NCBI GenBank assembly: GCA_036925085.1 | Contig: JAUPFP010000040.1 | Span: 1-64,000, forward strand | Length of the DNA stretch: 64,000 bases | From: Brachycybe producta | Lineage: Eukaryota > Arthropoda > Diplopoda > Playtdesmida > Andrognathidae | Direction: 5' to 3' | In this document: positions 1 to 14,477 of the stretch, one piece after another | How positions within the stretch are numbered: the first letter of the stretch is position 1 | How the letters are laid out: every line of letters begins with the position of its first letter | The notes under the pieces: generated by a model | What the model was told of the DNA's origin: nothing | What the model saw: the letters and a program-made list of their open reading frames with translations, nothing else | Database searches by the model: none | Program-made: the position numbers and the translations under genes

Positions 1-3000
1 GACGCCCAAATAGAACTGGTGTCACTTTTGAAGCGTGCATTACACACTGGAAATGAAGACATCTCTGCATTCCAGACTTTTCTGGGAATGTATCAAATCC
101 AAATGTCCATTCCCGCTCGTCTGGTTCACTTGCTATGAATTTTCGAAGTTACAGATCCATGAGCAAGCATAGACACTTCAATGACGCCCAAATTGAACTG
201 GTGTAACTTTTGAAGCGTGCATTGCACACTGGGAATGAAGACATCTCTGCATTCTAGACTTTTCTGGGAATGCATCAAATCCAAAATGTCCATTCCCCGC
301 TCGACTGGTTCACTTGCTATGAATTTTCAAAGTTACAGATCCAATGAGCAAGCATAGACACTTCAATGACGCCCAAATTGAACTGGTGTAACTTTTAAGC
401 GTGCATTGCCACACTGGAAATGAAGACATGTCTGCATTCCAGACTTTTCTGGGAATGCATGAAATCCAAAATGTCCATTTCCCGCTCGTCTGGTTCACTT
501 GCTATGAATTTTCGAAGTTACAGATCCATGAGCAAGCATAGACACTTCAATGACGCCCAAATTGAACTGGTGTAACTTTTGAAGCGTGCATTGCACACTG
601 GAAATGAAGACATCTCTGCATTCCAGACTTTTCTGGGAATGCATCAAATCCAAAATGTCCATTTCCGCTCGTCTGGTTCACTTGCTATGAATTTTCGAAG
701 TTACAGATCCATGAGCAAGCATAGACACTTCAATGACGCCCAAATAGAACTGGTGTCACTTTTGAAGCGTGCATTGCACACTGGAAATGAAGACATCTCT
801 GCATTCCAGACTTTTCTGGGAATGCATCAAATCCAAAATGTCCATTCCCGCTCGTCTGGTTCACTTGCTATGAATTTTCGAAGTTACAGATCCATGAGCA
901 AGCATAGACACTTCAATGACGCCCAAATTGAACTGGTGTAACTTTTGAAGCGTGCATTGCACACTGGAAATGAAGACATCTCTGCACTCCAGACTTTTCT
1001 GGGAATGCATGAAATCCAAAATGTCCATTCCCGCTCGTCTGTTCACTTGCTATGAATTTTCAAAGTTACAGATCCATGAGCAAGTATAGACACTTCAATG
1101 ACGCCCAAATTGAACTGGTGTAACTTTTGAAGCGTGCATTGCACACTGGAAACGAAGACATGTCTGCATTCCAGACTTTTCTGTGAATGCATCAAATACA
1201 AAATTTCCATTCCCGCTGTCTGGTTCACTTGCTATGAATTTTCGAAGTTACAGATCCATGAGCAGCATAGACACTTCAATGACGCCCAAATTGAACTGGT
1301 GTAACTTTTGAAGCGTGCATTGCACACTGGAAATGAAGACATCTCTGCACTCCAGACTTTTCTGGGAATGCATGAAATCCAAAATGTCCATTCCCGCTCG
1401 TCTGGTTCACTTGCTATGAATTTTCAAAAGTTACAGATCCATGAGCAAGCATAGACACTTCAATGACGCCCAAATAGAACTGGTGTCACTTTTGAAGCGT
1501 GCATTACACACTGGAAATGAAGACATCTCTGCATTCCAGACTTTTCTGGGAATGTATCAAATCCAAAATGTCCATTCCCGCTCGTCTGGTTCACTTGCTA
1601 TGAATTTTCGAAGTTACAGATCCATGAGCAAGCATAGACACTTCAATGACGCCCAAATTGAACTGGTGTAACTTTTGAAGCGTGCATTGCACACTGGGAA
1701 TGAAGACATCTCTGCATTCTAGACTTTTCTGGGAATGCAATCAAATCCAAAATGTCCATTCCCGCTCGACTGGTTCACTTGCTATGAATTTTCAAAGTTA
1801 CAGATCCATGAGCAAGCATAGACACTTCAATGACGCCCAAATTGAACTGGTGTAACTTTTAAAGCGTGCATTGCACACTGGAAATGAAGACATGTCTGCA
1901 TTCCAGACTTTTCTGGGAATGCATGAAATCCAAAATGTCCATTCCCGCTCGTCTGGTTCACTTGCTATGAATTTTCGAAGTTACAGATCCATGAGCAAGC
2001 ATAGACACTTCAATGACGCCCAAATTGAACTGGTGTAACTTTTGAAGCGTGCATTTGCACACTGGAAATGAAGACATCTCTGCATTCCAGACTTTTCTGG
2101 GAATGCATCAAATCCAAAATGTCCATTTCCGCTCGTCTGGTTCACTTGCTATGAATTTTCGAAGTTACAGATCCATGAGCAAGCATAGACACATTCAATG
2201 ACGCCCAAATAGAACTGGTGTCACTTTTGAAGCGTGCATTGCACACTGGAAATGAAGACATCTCTGCATTCCAGACTTTTCTGGGAATGCATCAAATCCA
2301 AAATGTCCATTCCCGCTCGTCTGGTTCACTTGCTATGAATTTTCGAAGTTACAAGATCCATGAGCAAGCATAGACACTTCAATGACGCCCAAATTGAACT
2401 GGTGTAACTTTTGAAGCGTGCATTGCACACTGGAAATGAAGACATCTCTGCATTCCAGACTTTTCTGGGAATGCATCAAATCCAAATGTCCATTCCCGCT
2501 TGTCTGGTTCACTTGCTATGAATTTTCGAAGTTACAGAACCATGAGCAAGCATAGACACCTTCAATGACGCCCAAATTGAACTGGTGTAACTTTTGAAGC
2601 GTGCATTGCACACTGGAAATGAAGACATCTCTGCACTCCAGACTTTTCTGGGAATGCATGAAATCCAAAATGTCCATTCCCCGCTCGTCTGGTTCACTTG
2701 CTATGAATTTTCAAAGTTACAGATCCATGAGCAAGTATAGACACTTCAATGACGCCCAAATTGAACTGGTGTAACTTTTGAAGCGTGCATTGCACACTGG
2801 AAACGAAGACATGTCTGCATTCCAGACTTTTCTGTGAATGCATCAAATACAAAATTTCCATTCCCGCTCGTCTGGTTCACTTGCTATGAATTTTCGAAGT
2901 TACAGATCCATGAGCAAGCATAGACACTTCAATGACGCCCAAAATTGAACTGGTGTAACTTTTGAAGCGTGCATTGCACACTGGAAATGAAGACATCTCT

Positions 3001-6000
3001 GCACTCCAGACTTTTCTGGGAATGCATGAAATCCAAAATGTCCATTCCCGCTCGTCTGGTTCACTTGCTATGAATTTTCAAAGTTACAGATCCATGAGCA
3101 AGCATAGACACTTCAATGACGCCCAAATTGAACTGGTGTAACTTTTGAAGCGTGCATTGCACACTGGAAATGAAGACATGTCTGCATTCCAGACTTTTCT
3201 GGGAATGCATCAAATCCAAAATGTCCATTTCCGCTCGTCTGGTTCACTTGCTATGAATTTTCGAAGTTACAGATCCATGAGCAAGCATAGACACTTCAAT
3301 GACGCCCAAATTGAACTGGTGTAAACTTTTGAAGCGTGCATTGCACACTGGAAATGAAGACATCTCTGCATTCCAGACTTTTCTGGGAATGCATCAAATC
3401 CAAAATGTCCATTTCCGCTCGTCTGGTTTCACTTGCTATGAATTTTCGAAGTTACAGATCCATGAGCAAGCATAGACACTTCAATGACGCCCAAATAGAA
3501 CTGGTGTCACTTTTGAAGCGTGCATTGCACACTGGAAATGAAGACATCTCTGCATTCCAGACTTTTCTGGGAATGCATCAAATCCAAAATGTCCATTCCC
3601 GCTCGTCTGGTTCACTTGCTATGAATTTTCGAAGTTACAGATCCATGAGCAAGCATAGACACTTCAATGACGCCCAAATTGAACTGGTGTAACTTTTGAA
3701 GCGTGCATTGCACACTGGAAATGAAGACATCTCTGCATTCCAGACTTTTCTGGGAATGCATCAAATCCAAAATGTCCATTCCCGCTTGTCTGGTTCACTT
3801 GCTATGAATTTTCGAAGTTACAGAACCATGAGCAAGCATAGACACTTCAATGACGCCCAAATTGAACTGGTGTAACTTTTGAAGCGTGCATTGCACACTG
3901 GAAATGAAGACATCTCTGCACTCCAGACTTTTCTGGAATGCATGAAATCCAAAATGTCCATTCCCGCTCGTCTGGTTCACTTGCTATGAATTTTCAAAGT
4001 TACAGATCCATGAGCAAGTATAGACACTTCAATGACGCCCAAATTGAACTGGTGTAACTTTTGAAGCGTGCATTGCACACTGGAAACGAAGACATGTCTG
4101 CATTCCAGACTTTTCTGTGAATGCATCAAATACAAAATTTCCATTCCCGCTCGTCTGGTTCACTTGCTATGAATTTTCGAAGTTACAGATCCATGAGCAA
4201 GCATAGACACTTCAATGACGCCCAAATTGAACTGGTGTAACTTTTGAAGCGTGCATTGCACACTGAAATGAAGACATCTCTGCACTCCAGACTTTTCTGG
4301 GAATGCATGAAATCCAAAATGTCCATTCCCCGCTCGTCTGGTTCACTTGCTATGAATTTTCAAAGTTACAGATCCATGAGCAAGCATAGACACTTCAATG
4401 ACGCCCAAATTGAACTGGTGTAACTTTTAAAGCGTGCATTGCACACTGGAAATGAAGACATGTCTGCATTCCAGACTTTTCTGGGAATGCATGAAATCCA
4501 AAATGTCCATTCCCGCCTCGTCTGGTTCACTTGCTATGAATTTTCGAAGTTACAGATCCATGAGCAAGCATAGACACTTCAATGACGCCCAAATTGAACT
4601 GGTGTAACTTTTGAAGCGTGCATTGCACACTGGAAATGAAGACATCTCTGCATTCCAGACTTTTCTGGGAATGCATCAAATCCAAAATGTCCATTTTCCG
4701 CTCGTCTGGTTCACTTGCTATGAATTTTCGAAGTTACAGATCCATGAGCAAGCATAGACACTTCAATGACGCCCAAATAGAACTGGTGTCACTTTTGAAG
4801 CGTGCATTGCACACTGGAAATGAAGACATCTCTGCATTCCAGACTTTTCTGGGAATGCATCAAATCCAAAATGTCCATTCCCGCTCGTCTGGTTCACTTG
4901 CTATGAATTTTCGAAGTTACAGATCCATGAGCAAGCATAGACACTTCAATGACGCCCAAATTGAACTGGTGTAACTTTTGAAGCGTGCATTGCACACTGG
5001 AAATGAAGACATCTCTGCATTCCAGACTTTTCTGGGAATGCATCAAATCCAAAATGTCCATTCCCGCTTGTCTGGTTCACTTGCTATGAATTTTCGAAGT
5101 TACAGAACATGAGGCAAGCATAGACACTTCAATGACGCCCAAATTGAACTGGTGTAACTTTTGAAGCGTGCATTGCACACTGGAAATGAAGACATCCTCT
5201 GCACTCCAGACTTTTCTGGGAATGCATGAAATCCAAAATGTCCATTCCCGCTCGTCTGGTTCACTTGCTATGAATTTTCAAAGTTACAGATCCATGAGCA
5301 AGTATAGACACTTCAATGACGCCCAAATTGAACTGGTGTAACTTTTGAGCGTGCATTGCACACTGGAAACGAAGACCATGTCTGCATTCCAGACTTTTCT
5401 GTGAATGCATCAAATACAAAATTTCCATTCCCGCTCGTCTGGTTCACTTGCTATGAATTTTCGAAGTTACAGATCCATGAGCAAGCATAGACACTTCAAT
5501 GACGCCCAAATTGAACTGGTGTAACTTTTGAAGCGTGCATTGCACACTGGAAATGAAGACATCTCTGCACTCCAGACTTTTCTGGGAATGCATGAAATCC
5601 AAAATGTCCATTCCGCTCGTCTGGTTCACTTGCTATGAATTTTCAAAGTTACAGATCCATGAGCAAGCATAGACACTTCAATGACGCCCAAATTGAACTG
5701 GTGTAACTTTTGAAGCGTGCATTGCACACTGGAAATGAAGACATGTCTGCATTCCAGACTTTTCAGGGAATGCATCAAATCCAAAATGTCCATTCCGCTC
5801 GTCTGGTTCACTTGCTATGAATTTTCGAAGTTACAGATCCATGAGCAAGCATAGACACTTCAATGACGCCCAAATTGAACTGGTGTAACTTTGAAGCGTG
5901 CATTGCACACTGGAAATGAAAGACATCTCTGCATTCCAGACTTTTCTGGGAATGCATCAAAATCCAAAATGTCCATTTCCGCTCGTCTGGTTCACTTGCT

Positions 6001-9000
6001 ATGAATTTTCGAAGTTACAGATCCATGAGCAAGCATAGACACTTCAATGACGCCCAAATAGAACTGGTGTCACTTTTGAAGCGTGCATTGCACACTGGAA
6101 ATGAAGACATCTCTGCATTCCAGACTTTTCTGGGAATGCATCAAATCCAAAATGTCCATTCCCGCTCGTCTGGTTCACTTGCTATGAATTTTCGAAGTTA
6201 CAGATCCATGAGCAAGCATAGACACTTCAATGACGCCCAAATTGAACTGGTGTAACTTTTGAAGCGTGCATTGCACACTGGAAATGAAGACATCTCTGCA
6301 TTCCAGACTTTTCTGGGAATGCATCAAATCCAAAATGTCCATTCCCGCTTGTCTGGTTCACTTGCTATGAATTTTCGAAGTTACAGAACCATGAGCAAGC
6401 ATAGACACTTCAATGACGCCCAAATTGAACTGGTGTAACTTTTGAAGCGTGCATTGCACACTGGAAATGAAGACATCTCTGCACTCCAGACTTTTCTGGA
6501 GAATGCATGAAATCCAAAATGTCCATTTCCGCTCGTCTGGTTCACTTGCTAAGAATTTTCGAAGTTACAGATCCATGAGCAAGCATAGACACTTCAATGA
6601 CGCCCAAATAGAACTGGTGTCACTTTTGAAGCGTGCATTACACACTGGAAATGAAGACATCTCTGCATTCCAGACTTTTCTGGGAATGTATCAAATCCAA
6701 AATGTCCATTCCCGCTCGTCTGGTTCACTTGCTATGAATTTTCGAAGTTACAGATCCATGAGCAAGCATAAGACACTTCAATGACGCCCAAATAGAACTG
6801 GTGTCACTTTTGAAGCGTGCATTACACACTGGAAATGAAGACATCTCTGCATTCCAGACTTTTCTGGGAATGTATCAAATCCAAAATGTCCATTTCCGCT
6901 CGTCTGGTTCACTTGCTATGAATTTTCGAAGTTACAGATCCATGAGCAAGCATAGACACTTCAATGACGCCCAATTGAACTGGTGTAACTTTTGAAGCGT
7001 GCATTGCACACTGGAAATGAAGACATCTCTGCATTCCAGACTTTTCTGGGAATGCATCAAATCCAAAATGTCCATTCCCGCTTGTCTGGTTCACTTGCTA
7101 TGAATTTTCGAAGTTACAGAACCAATGAGCAAGCATAGACACTTCAATGACGCCCAAATTGAACTGGTGTAACTTTTGAAGCGTGCATTGCACACTGGAA
7201 ATGAAGACATCTCTGCATTCCAGACTTTTCTGGAATGCATCAAATCCAAAATGTCCCATTCCCGCTTGTCTGGTTCACTTGCTATGAATTTTCGAAGTTA
7301 CAGAACCATGAGCAAGCATAGACACTTCAATGACGCCCAAATTGAACTGGTGTAACTTTTGAAGCGTGCATTGCACACTGGAAATGAAGACTATCTGCAC
7401 TCCAGACTTTTCTGGGAATGCATGAAATCCAAAATGTCCATTCCCGCTCGTCTGGTTCACTTGCTATGAATTTTCAAAGTTTACAGATCCATGAGCAAGT
7501 ATAGACACTTCAATGACGCCCAAATTGAACTGGTGTAACTTTTGAAGCGTGCATTGCACACTGGAAACGAAGACATGTCTGCATTCCAGGACTTTTCTGT
7601 GAATGCATCAAATACAAAATTTCCATTCCCGCTCGTCTGGTTCACTTGCTATGAATTTTCCGAAGTTACAGATCCATGAGCAAGCATAGACACTTCAATG
7701 ACGCCCAAATTGAACTGGTGTAACTTTTGAAGCGTGCATTGCACACTGGAAATGAAGACATTCTGCACTCCAGACTTTTCTGGGAATGCATGAAATCCAA
7801 AATGTCCATTCCCGCTCGTCTGGTTCACTTGCTATGAATTTTCAAAGTTACAGATCCATGAGCAAGCATAGACACTTCAATGACGCCCAAATTGAACTGG
7901 TGTAACTTTTGAAGCGTGCATTGCACACTGGAAATGAAGACATGTCTGCATTCCAGACTTTTCTGGGAATGCATCAAATCCAAAATGTCCATTTCCGCTC
8001 GTCTGGTTCACTTTGCTATGAATTTTCGAAGTTACAGATCCATGAGCAAGCATAGACAACTTCAATGACGCCCAAATTGAACTGGTGTAACTTTGAAGCG
8101 TGCATTGCACACTGGAAATGAAGACATCTCTGCATTCCAGACTTTTCTGGGAATGCATCAAATCCAAAATGTCCATTTCCGCTCGTCTGGTTCACTTGCT
8201 ATGAATTTCGAAGTTACAGATCCATGAGCAAGCATAGACACTTCAATGACGCCCAAATAGAACTGGTGTCACTTTTGAAGCGTGCATTGCACACTGGAAT
8301 GAAGACATCTCTGCATTCCAGACTTTTCTGGGAATGCATCAAATCCAAAATGTCCATTCCCGCTCGTCTGGTTCACTTGCTATGAATTTTCGAAGTTACA
8401 GATCCATGAGCAAGCATAGACACTTCAATGACGCCCAAATTGAACTGGTGTAACTTTTGAAGCGTGCATTGCACACTGGAAATGAAGACATCTCTGCATT
8501 CCAGACTTTTCTGGGATGCATCAAATCCAAAATGTCCATTCCCGCTTGTCTGGTTCACTTGCTATGGAATTTTCGAAGTTACAGAACCATGAGCAAGCAT
8601 AGACACTTCAATGACGCCCAAATTGAACTGGTGTGAACTTTTGATGCGTGCATTGCACACTGGAAATGAAGACATCTCTGCACTCCAGACTTTTCTGGGA
8701 ATGCATGAAATCCAAAATGTCCATTCCCGCTCGTCTGGTTCACTTGCTATGAATTTTCAAAGTTACAGATCCATGAGCAAGCATAGACACTTCAATGACG
8801 CCCTAATTGAACTGGTGTAACTTTTGAAGCGTGCATTGCACACTGGAAATGAAGACATGTCTGCATTCCAGACTTTTCTGGGAATGCATCAAATCCAAAA
8901 TGTCCATTTCCGCTCGTCTGGTTCACTTGCTAAGAATTTTCGAAGTTACAGATCCATGAGCAAGCATAGACACTTCAATGACGCCCAAATAGAACTGGTG

Positions 9001-12000
9001 TCACTTTTGAAGCGTGCATTACACACTGGAAATGAAGACATCTCTGCATTCCAGACTTTCTGGGAATGTATCAAATCCAAAATGTCCATTCCCGCTCGTC
9101 TGGTTCACTTGCTATGAATTTTCGAAGTTACAGATCCATGAGCAAGCATAGACACTTCAATGACGCCCCAAATAGAACTGGTGTCACTTTTGAAGCGTGC
9201 ATTACACACTGGAAATGAAGACATCTCTGCATTCCAGACTTTTCTGGGAATGTATCAAATCCAAAATGTCCATTTCCGCTCGTCTGGTTCACTTGCTATG
9301 AATTTTCGAAGTTACAGATCCATGAGCAAGCATAGACACTTCAATGACGCCCAAATTGAACTGGTGTAACTTTTGAAGCGTGCATTGCACACTGGAAATG
9401 AAGACATCTCTGCATTCCAGACTTTTCTGGGAATGCATCAAATCCAAAATGTCCATTCCCGCTTGTCTGGTTCACTTGCTATGAATTTTCGAAGTTACAG
9501 AACCATGAGCAAGCATAGACACTTCAATGACGCCCAATTGAACTGGTGTAACTTTTGAAGCGTGCATTGCACACTGGAAAATGAAGACATCTCTGCATTC
9601 CAGACTTTTCTGGGAATGCATCAAATCCAAAATGTCCATTCCCGCTTGTCTGGTTCACTTGCTATGAATTTTCGAAGTTACAGAACCATGAGCAAGCATA
9701 GACACTTCAATGACGCCCAAATTGAACTGGTGTAACTTTTGAAGCGTGCATTGCACACTGGAAATGAAGACATCTCGCACTCCAGACTTTTCTGGGGAAT
9801 GCATGAAATCCAAAATGTCCATTCCCGCTCGTCTGGTTCACTTGCTATGAATTTTCAAAGTTACAGATCCATGAGCAAGTATAGACACTTCAATGACGCC
9901 CAAATTGAACTGGTGTAACTTTTGAAGCGTGCATTGCACACTGGAAACGAAGACATGTCTGCATTCCAGACTTTTCTGTGAATGCATCAAATACAAAATT
10001 TCCATTCCCGCTCGTCTGGTTCACTTGCTATGAATTTTCGAAGTTACAGATCCATGAGCAAGCATAGACACTTCAATGACGCCCAAATTGAACTGGTGTA
10101 ACTTTTGAAAGCGTGCATTGCACACTGGAAATGAAGACATCTCTGCACTCCAGACTTTTCTGGGAATGCATGAAATCCAAAATGTCCATTCCCGCTCGTC
10201 TGGTTCACTTGCTATGATTTTCAAAGTTACAGATCCATGAGCAAGCATAGACACTTCAATGACGCCCAAATTGAACTGGTGTAACTTTTGAAGCGTGCAT
10301 TGCACACTGGAAATGAAGACATGTCTGCATTCCAGACTTTTCTGGGAATGCATCAAATCCAAAATGTCCATTTCCGCTCGTCTGGTTCACTTGCTATGAA
10401 TTTTCGAAGTTACAGATCCATGAGCAAGCATAGACACTTCAATGACGCCCAAATTGAACTGGTGTAACTTTTGAAGCGTGCATTGCACACTGGAAATGAA
10501 GACATCTCTGCATTCCAGACTTTTCTGGGAATGCAATCAAATCCAAAATGTCCATTTCCGCTCGTCTGGTTCACTTGCTATGAATTTTCGAAGTTACAGA
10601 TCCATGAGCAAGCATAGACACTTCAATGACGCCCAAATAGAACTGGTGTCACTTTTGAAGCGTGCATTGCACACTGGAAATGAAGACATCTCTGCATTCC
10701 AGACTTTTCTGGGAATGCATCAAATCCAAAATGTCCATTCCCGCTCGTCTGGTTCACTTGCTATGAATTTTCGAAGTTACAGATCCATGAGCAAGCATAG
10801 ACACTTCAATGACGCCCAAATTGAACTGGTGTAACTTTTGAAGCGTGCATTGCACACTGGAAATGAAGACATCTCTGCATTCCAGACTTTCTGGGAATGC
10901 ATCAAATCCAAAATGTCCATTCCCGCTTGTCTGGTTCACTTGCTATGAATTTTCGAAGTTACAGAACCATGAGCAAGCATAGACACTTCAATGACGCCCA
11001 AATTGAACTGGTGTAACTTTTGAAGCGTGCATTGCACACTGGAATGAAGACATCTCTGCACTCCAGACTTTTCTGGGAATGCATGAAATCCAAAATGTCC
11101 ATTCCCGCTCGTCTGGTTCACTTGCTATGAATTTTCAAAGTTACAGATCCATGAGCAAGCATAGACACTTCAATGACGCCCAAATTGAACTGGTGTAACT
11201 TTTGAAGCGTTGCATTGCACACTGGAAATGAAGACATGTCTGCATTCCAGGACTTTTCTGGGAATGCATCAAATCCAAAATGTCCATTTCCGCTCGTCTG
11301 GTTCACTTGCTAAGAATTTTCGAAGTTACAGATCCATGAGCAAGCATAGACACTTCAATGACGCCCAAATAGAACTGTGTCACTTTTGAAGCGTGCATTA
11401 CACACTGGAAATGAAGACATCTCTGCATTCCAGACTTTTCTGGGAATGTATCAAATCCAAAATGTCCATTCCCGCTCGTCTGGTTCACTTGCTATGAATT
11501 TTCGAAGTTACAGATCCATGAGCAAGCATAGACACTTCAATGACGCCCAAATAGGAACTGGTGTCACTTTTGAAGCGTGCATTACACACTGGAAATGAAG
11601 ACATCTCTGCATTCCAGACTTTTCTGGGGAATGTATCAAATCCAAAATGTCCATTCCCGCTCGTCTGGTTCACTTGCTATGAATTTTCGAAGTTACAGAT
11701 CCATGAGCAAGCATAGACACTTCAATGACGCCCAAATTGAACTGGTGTAACTTTTGAAGCGTGCATTGCACACTGGAAATGAAGACATGTCTGCATTCCA
11801 GACTTTTCTGTGAATGCATCAAATCCAAAATGTCCATTCCCGCTTGTCTGGTTCACTTGCTATGAATTTTCGAAGTACAGAACCATGAGCAAGCATAGAC
11901 ACTTCAATGACGCCCAAATTGAACTGGGTGTAACTTTTGAAGCGTGCATTGCACACTGGAATGAAGACATCTCTGCACTCCAGACTTTTCTGGGAATGCA

Positions 12001-13707
12001 TGAATCCAAAATGTCCATTCCCGCTCGTCTGGTTCACTTGCTATGAATTTTCAAAGTTACAGATCCATGAGCAAGCATAGACACTTCAAATGACGCCCAA
12101 ATTGAACTGGTGTAACTTTTGAAGCGTGCATTGCACACTGGAAATGAAGACATGTCTGCATTCCAGACTTTTCTGGGAATGCATCAAATCCAAAATGTCC
12201 ATTTCCGCTCGTCTGGTTCACTTGCTATGAATTTTCCGAAGTTACAGATCCATGAGCAAGCATAGACACTTCAATGACGCCCAAATTGAACTGGTGTAAC
12301 TTTTGAAGCGTGCATTGCACACTGGAAATGAAGACATCTCTGCATTCCAGACTTTTCTGGGAATGCATCAAATCCAAAATGTCCATTTCCGCTCGTCTGG
12401 TTCACTTGCTATAGAATTTTCGAATGTTACAGATCCATGAGCAAGCATAGACACTTCAATGACGCCCAAATAGAACTGTGTCACTTTTGAAGCGTGCATT
12501 GCACACTGGAAATGAAGACATCTCTGCATTCCAGACTTTTCTGGGAATGCATCAAATCCAAAATGTCCATTCCCGCTCGTCTGGTCACTTGCTATGAATT
12601 TTCGAAGTTACAGATCCATGAGCAAGCATAGACACTTCAATGACGCCCAAATTGAACTGGTGTAACTTTTGAAGCGTGCATTGCACACTGGAAATGAAGA
12701 CATCTCTGCATTCCAGACTTTTCTGGGAATGCATCAAATCCAAAATGTCCATTCCCGCTTGTCTGGTTCACTTGCTATGAATTTTCGAAGTTACAGAACC
12801 ATGAGCAAGCATAGACACTTCAATGGACGCCCAAATTGAACTGGTGTAACTTTTGAAGCGTGCATTGCACACTGGAAATGAAGACATCTCTGCACTCCAG
12901 ACTTTTCTGGGAATGCATGAAATCCAAAATGTCCATTCCCGCTCGTCTGGTTCACTTGCTATGAATTTTCAAAAGTTACAGATCCATGAGCAAGCATAGA
13001 CACTTCAATGACGCCCAAATTGAACTGGTGTAACTTTGAAGCGTGCATTGCACACTGGAAATGAAGACATGTCTGCATTCCAGACTTTTCTGGGAATGCA
13101 TCAAATCCAAAATGTCCATTTCCGCTCGTCTGGTTCACTTGCTAAGAATTTTCGAAGTTACAGATCCATGAGCAAGCATAGACACTTCAATGACGCCCAA
13201 ATAGAACTGGTGTCACTTTTGAAGCGTGCATTTACACACTGGAAATGAAGACATCTCTTGCATTCCAGACTTTTCTGGGAATGTATCAAATCCAAAATGT
13301 CCATTCCCGCTCGTCTGGTTCACTTGCTATGAATTTTCGAAGTTACAGATCCATGAGCAAGCATAGACACTTCAATGACGCCCAAATAGAACTGGTGTCA
13401 CTTTTGAAGCGTGCATTACACACTGGAAATGAAGACATCTCTGCATTCCAGACTTTTCTGGGAATGTATCAAATCCAAAATGTCCATTCCCCGCTCGTCT
13501 GGTTCACTTGCTATGAATTTTCGAAGTTTACAGATCCATGAGCAAGCATAGACACTTCAATGACGCCCAAATTGAACTGGTGTAACTTTTGAAGCGTGCA
13601 TTGCACACTGGAAATGAAGACATCTCTGCATTCCAGACTTTTCTGGGAATGCATCAAATCCAAAATGTCCATTCCCCGCTTGTCTGGTTCACTTGCTATG
13701 AATTTTC
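1..13707 (-). repeat. 183-bp satellite array, left arm (inverted orientation)
   Basis: About 75 tandem monomers of nominal length 183 bp, in the opposite orientation to the rest of the window. Landmarks recur every 180-185 bp: GACGCCCAAATTGAACTGG, GCGTGCATTGCACACTGG and TTCACTTGCTATGAATTTTC. The monomer variants appear in the mirrored order of 13746-27433. The arm is full of one-base insertions and deletions (for example near 106, 293, 342, 409 and 1040), roughly one per 100-200 bp by eye, and ends up about 19 bp longer than its mirror. Substitutions against the mirror are few. I see no gene, transposon or unique DNA in it. The satellite assignment is direct from sequence. That this arm is an independent genomic locus is doubtful, because it may be a fold-back copy of the right arm. 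Confidence 0.97.
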
Positions 13708-13745
13708 TGCTTTCTCTTTCTTCTTCCTCTTCAAGGTAAGACATC
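13708..13745. other. Non-satellite 38-bp spacer at the palindrome centre
   Basis: This is the only sequence in the window that is not monomer-derived. The left arm stops after GAATTTTC and the right arm starts at GAAAATTC, so both arms break at the same TTCGAA site of the monomer. The spacer starts with a pyrimidine-rich run (CTTTCTCTTTCTTCTTCCTC at 13710-13729) and ends with TTCAAGGTAAGACATC. It has no long self-complementarity and no open reading frame of note. It could be a sequencing-library adapter remnant, basecalling noise at a fold-back turn, or real filler DNA at an inversion breakpoint. I cannot choose between these from the sequence alone. Confidence 0.85.
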
Positions 13746-14477
13746 GAAAATTCATAGCAAGTGAACCAGACAAGCGGGAATGGACATTTTGGATTTGATG
13801 CATTCCCAGAAAAGTCTGGAATGCAGAGATGTCTTCATTTCCAGTGTGCAATGCACGCTTCAAAAGTTACACCAGTTCAATTTGGGCGTCATTGAAGTGT
13901 CTATGCTTGCTCATGGATCTGTAACTTCGAAAATTCATAGCAAGTGAACCAGACGAGCGGGAATGGACATTTTGGATTTGATACATTCCCAGAAAAGTCT
14001 GGAATGCAGAGATGTCTTCATTTCCAGTGTGTAATGCACGCTTCAAAAGTGACACCAGTTCTATTTGGGCGTCATTGAAGTGTCTATGCTTGCTCATGGA
14101 TCTGTAACTTCGAAAATTCATAGCAAGTGAACCAGACGAGCGGGAATGGACATTTTGGATTTGATACATTCCCAGAAAAGTCTGGAATGCAGAGATGTCT
14201 TCATTTCCAGTGTGTAATGCACGCTTCAAAAGTGACACCAGTTCTATTTGGGCGTCATTGAAGTGTCTATGCTTGCTCATGGATCTGTAACTTCGAAAAT
14301 TCTTAGCAAGTGAACCAGACGAGCGGAAATGGACATTTTGGATTTGATGCATTCCCAGAAAAGTCTGGAATGCAGACATGTCTTCATTTCCAGTGTGCAA
14401 TGCACGCTTCAAAAGTTACACCAGTTCAATTTGGGCGTCATTGAAGTGTCTATGCTTGCTCATGGATCTGTAACTTT

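Noticed and set aside
13731-13745. GGTAAG splice-donor-like motif after a pyrimidine tract in the spacer
   Set aside because: The spacer is only 38 bp and no exon or acceptor context exists around it. A six-base match is not evidence of splicing.
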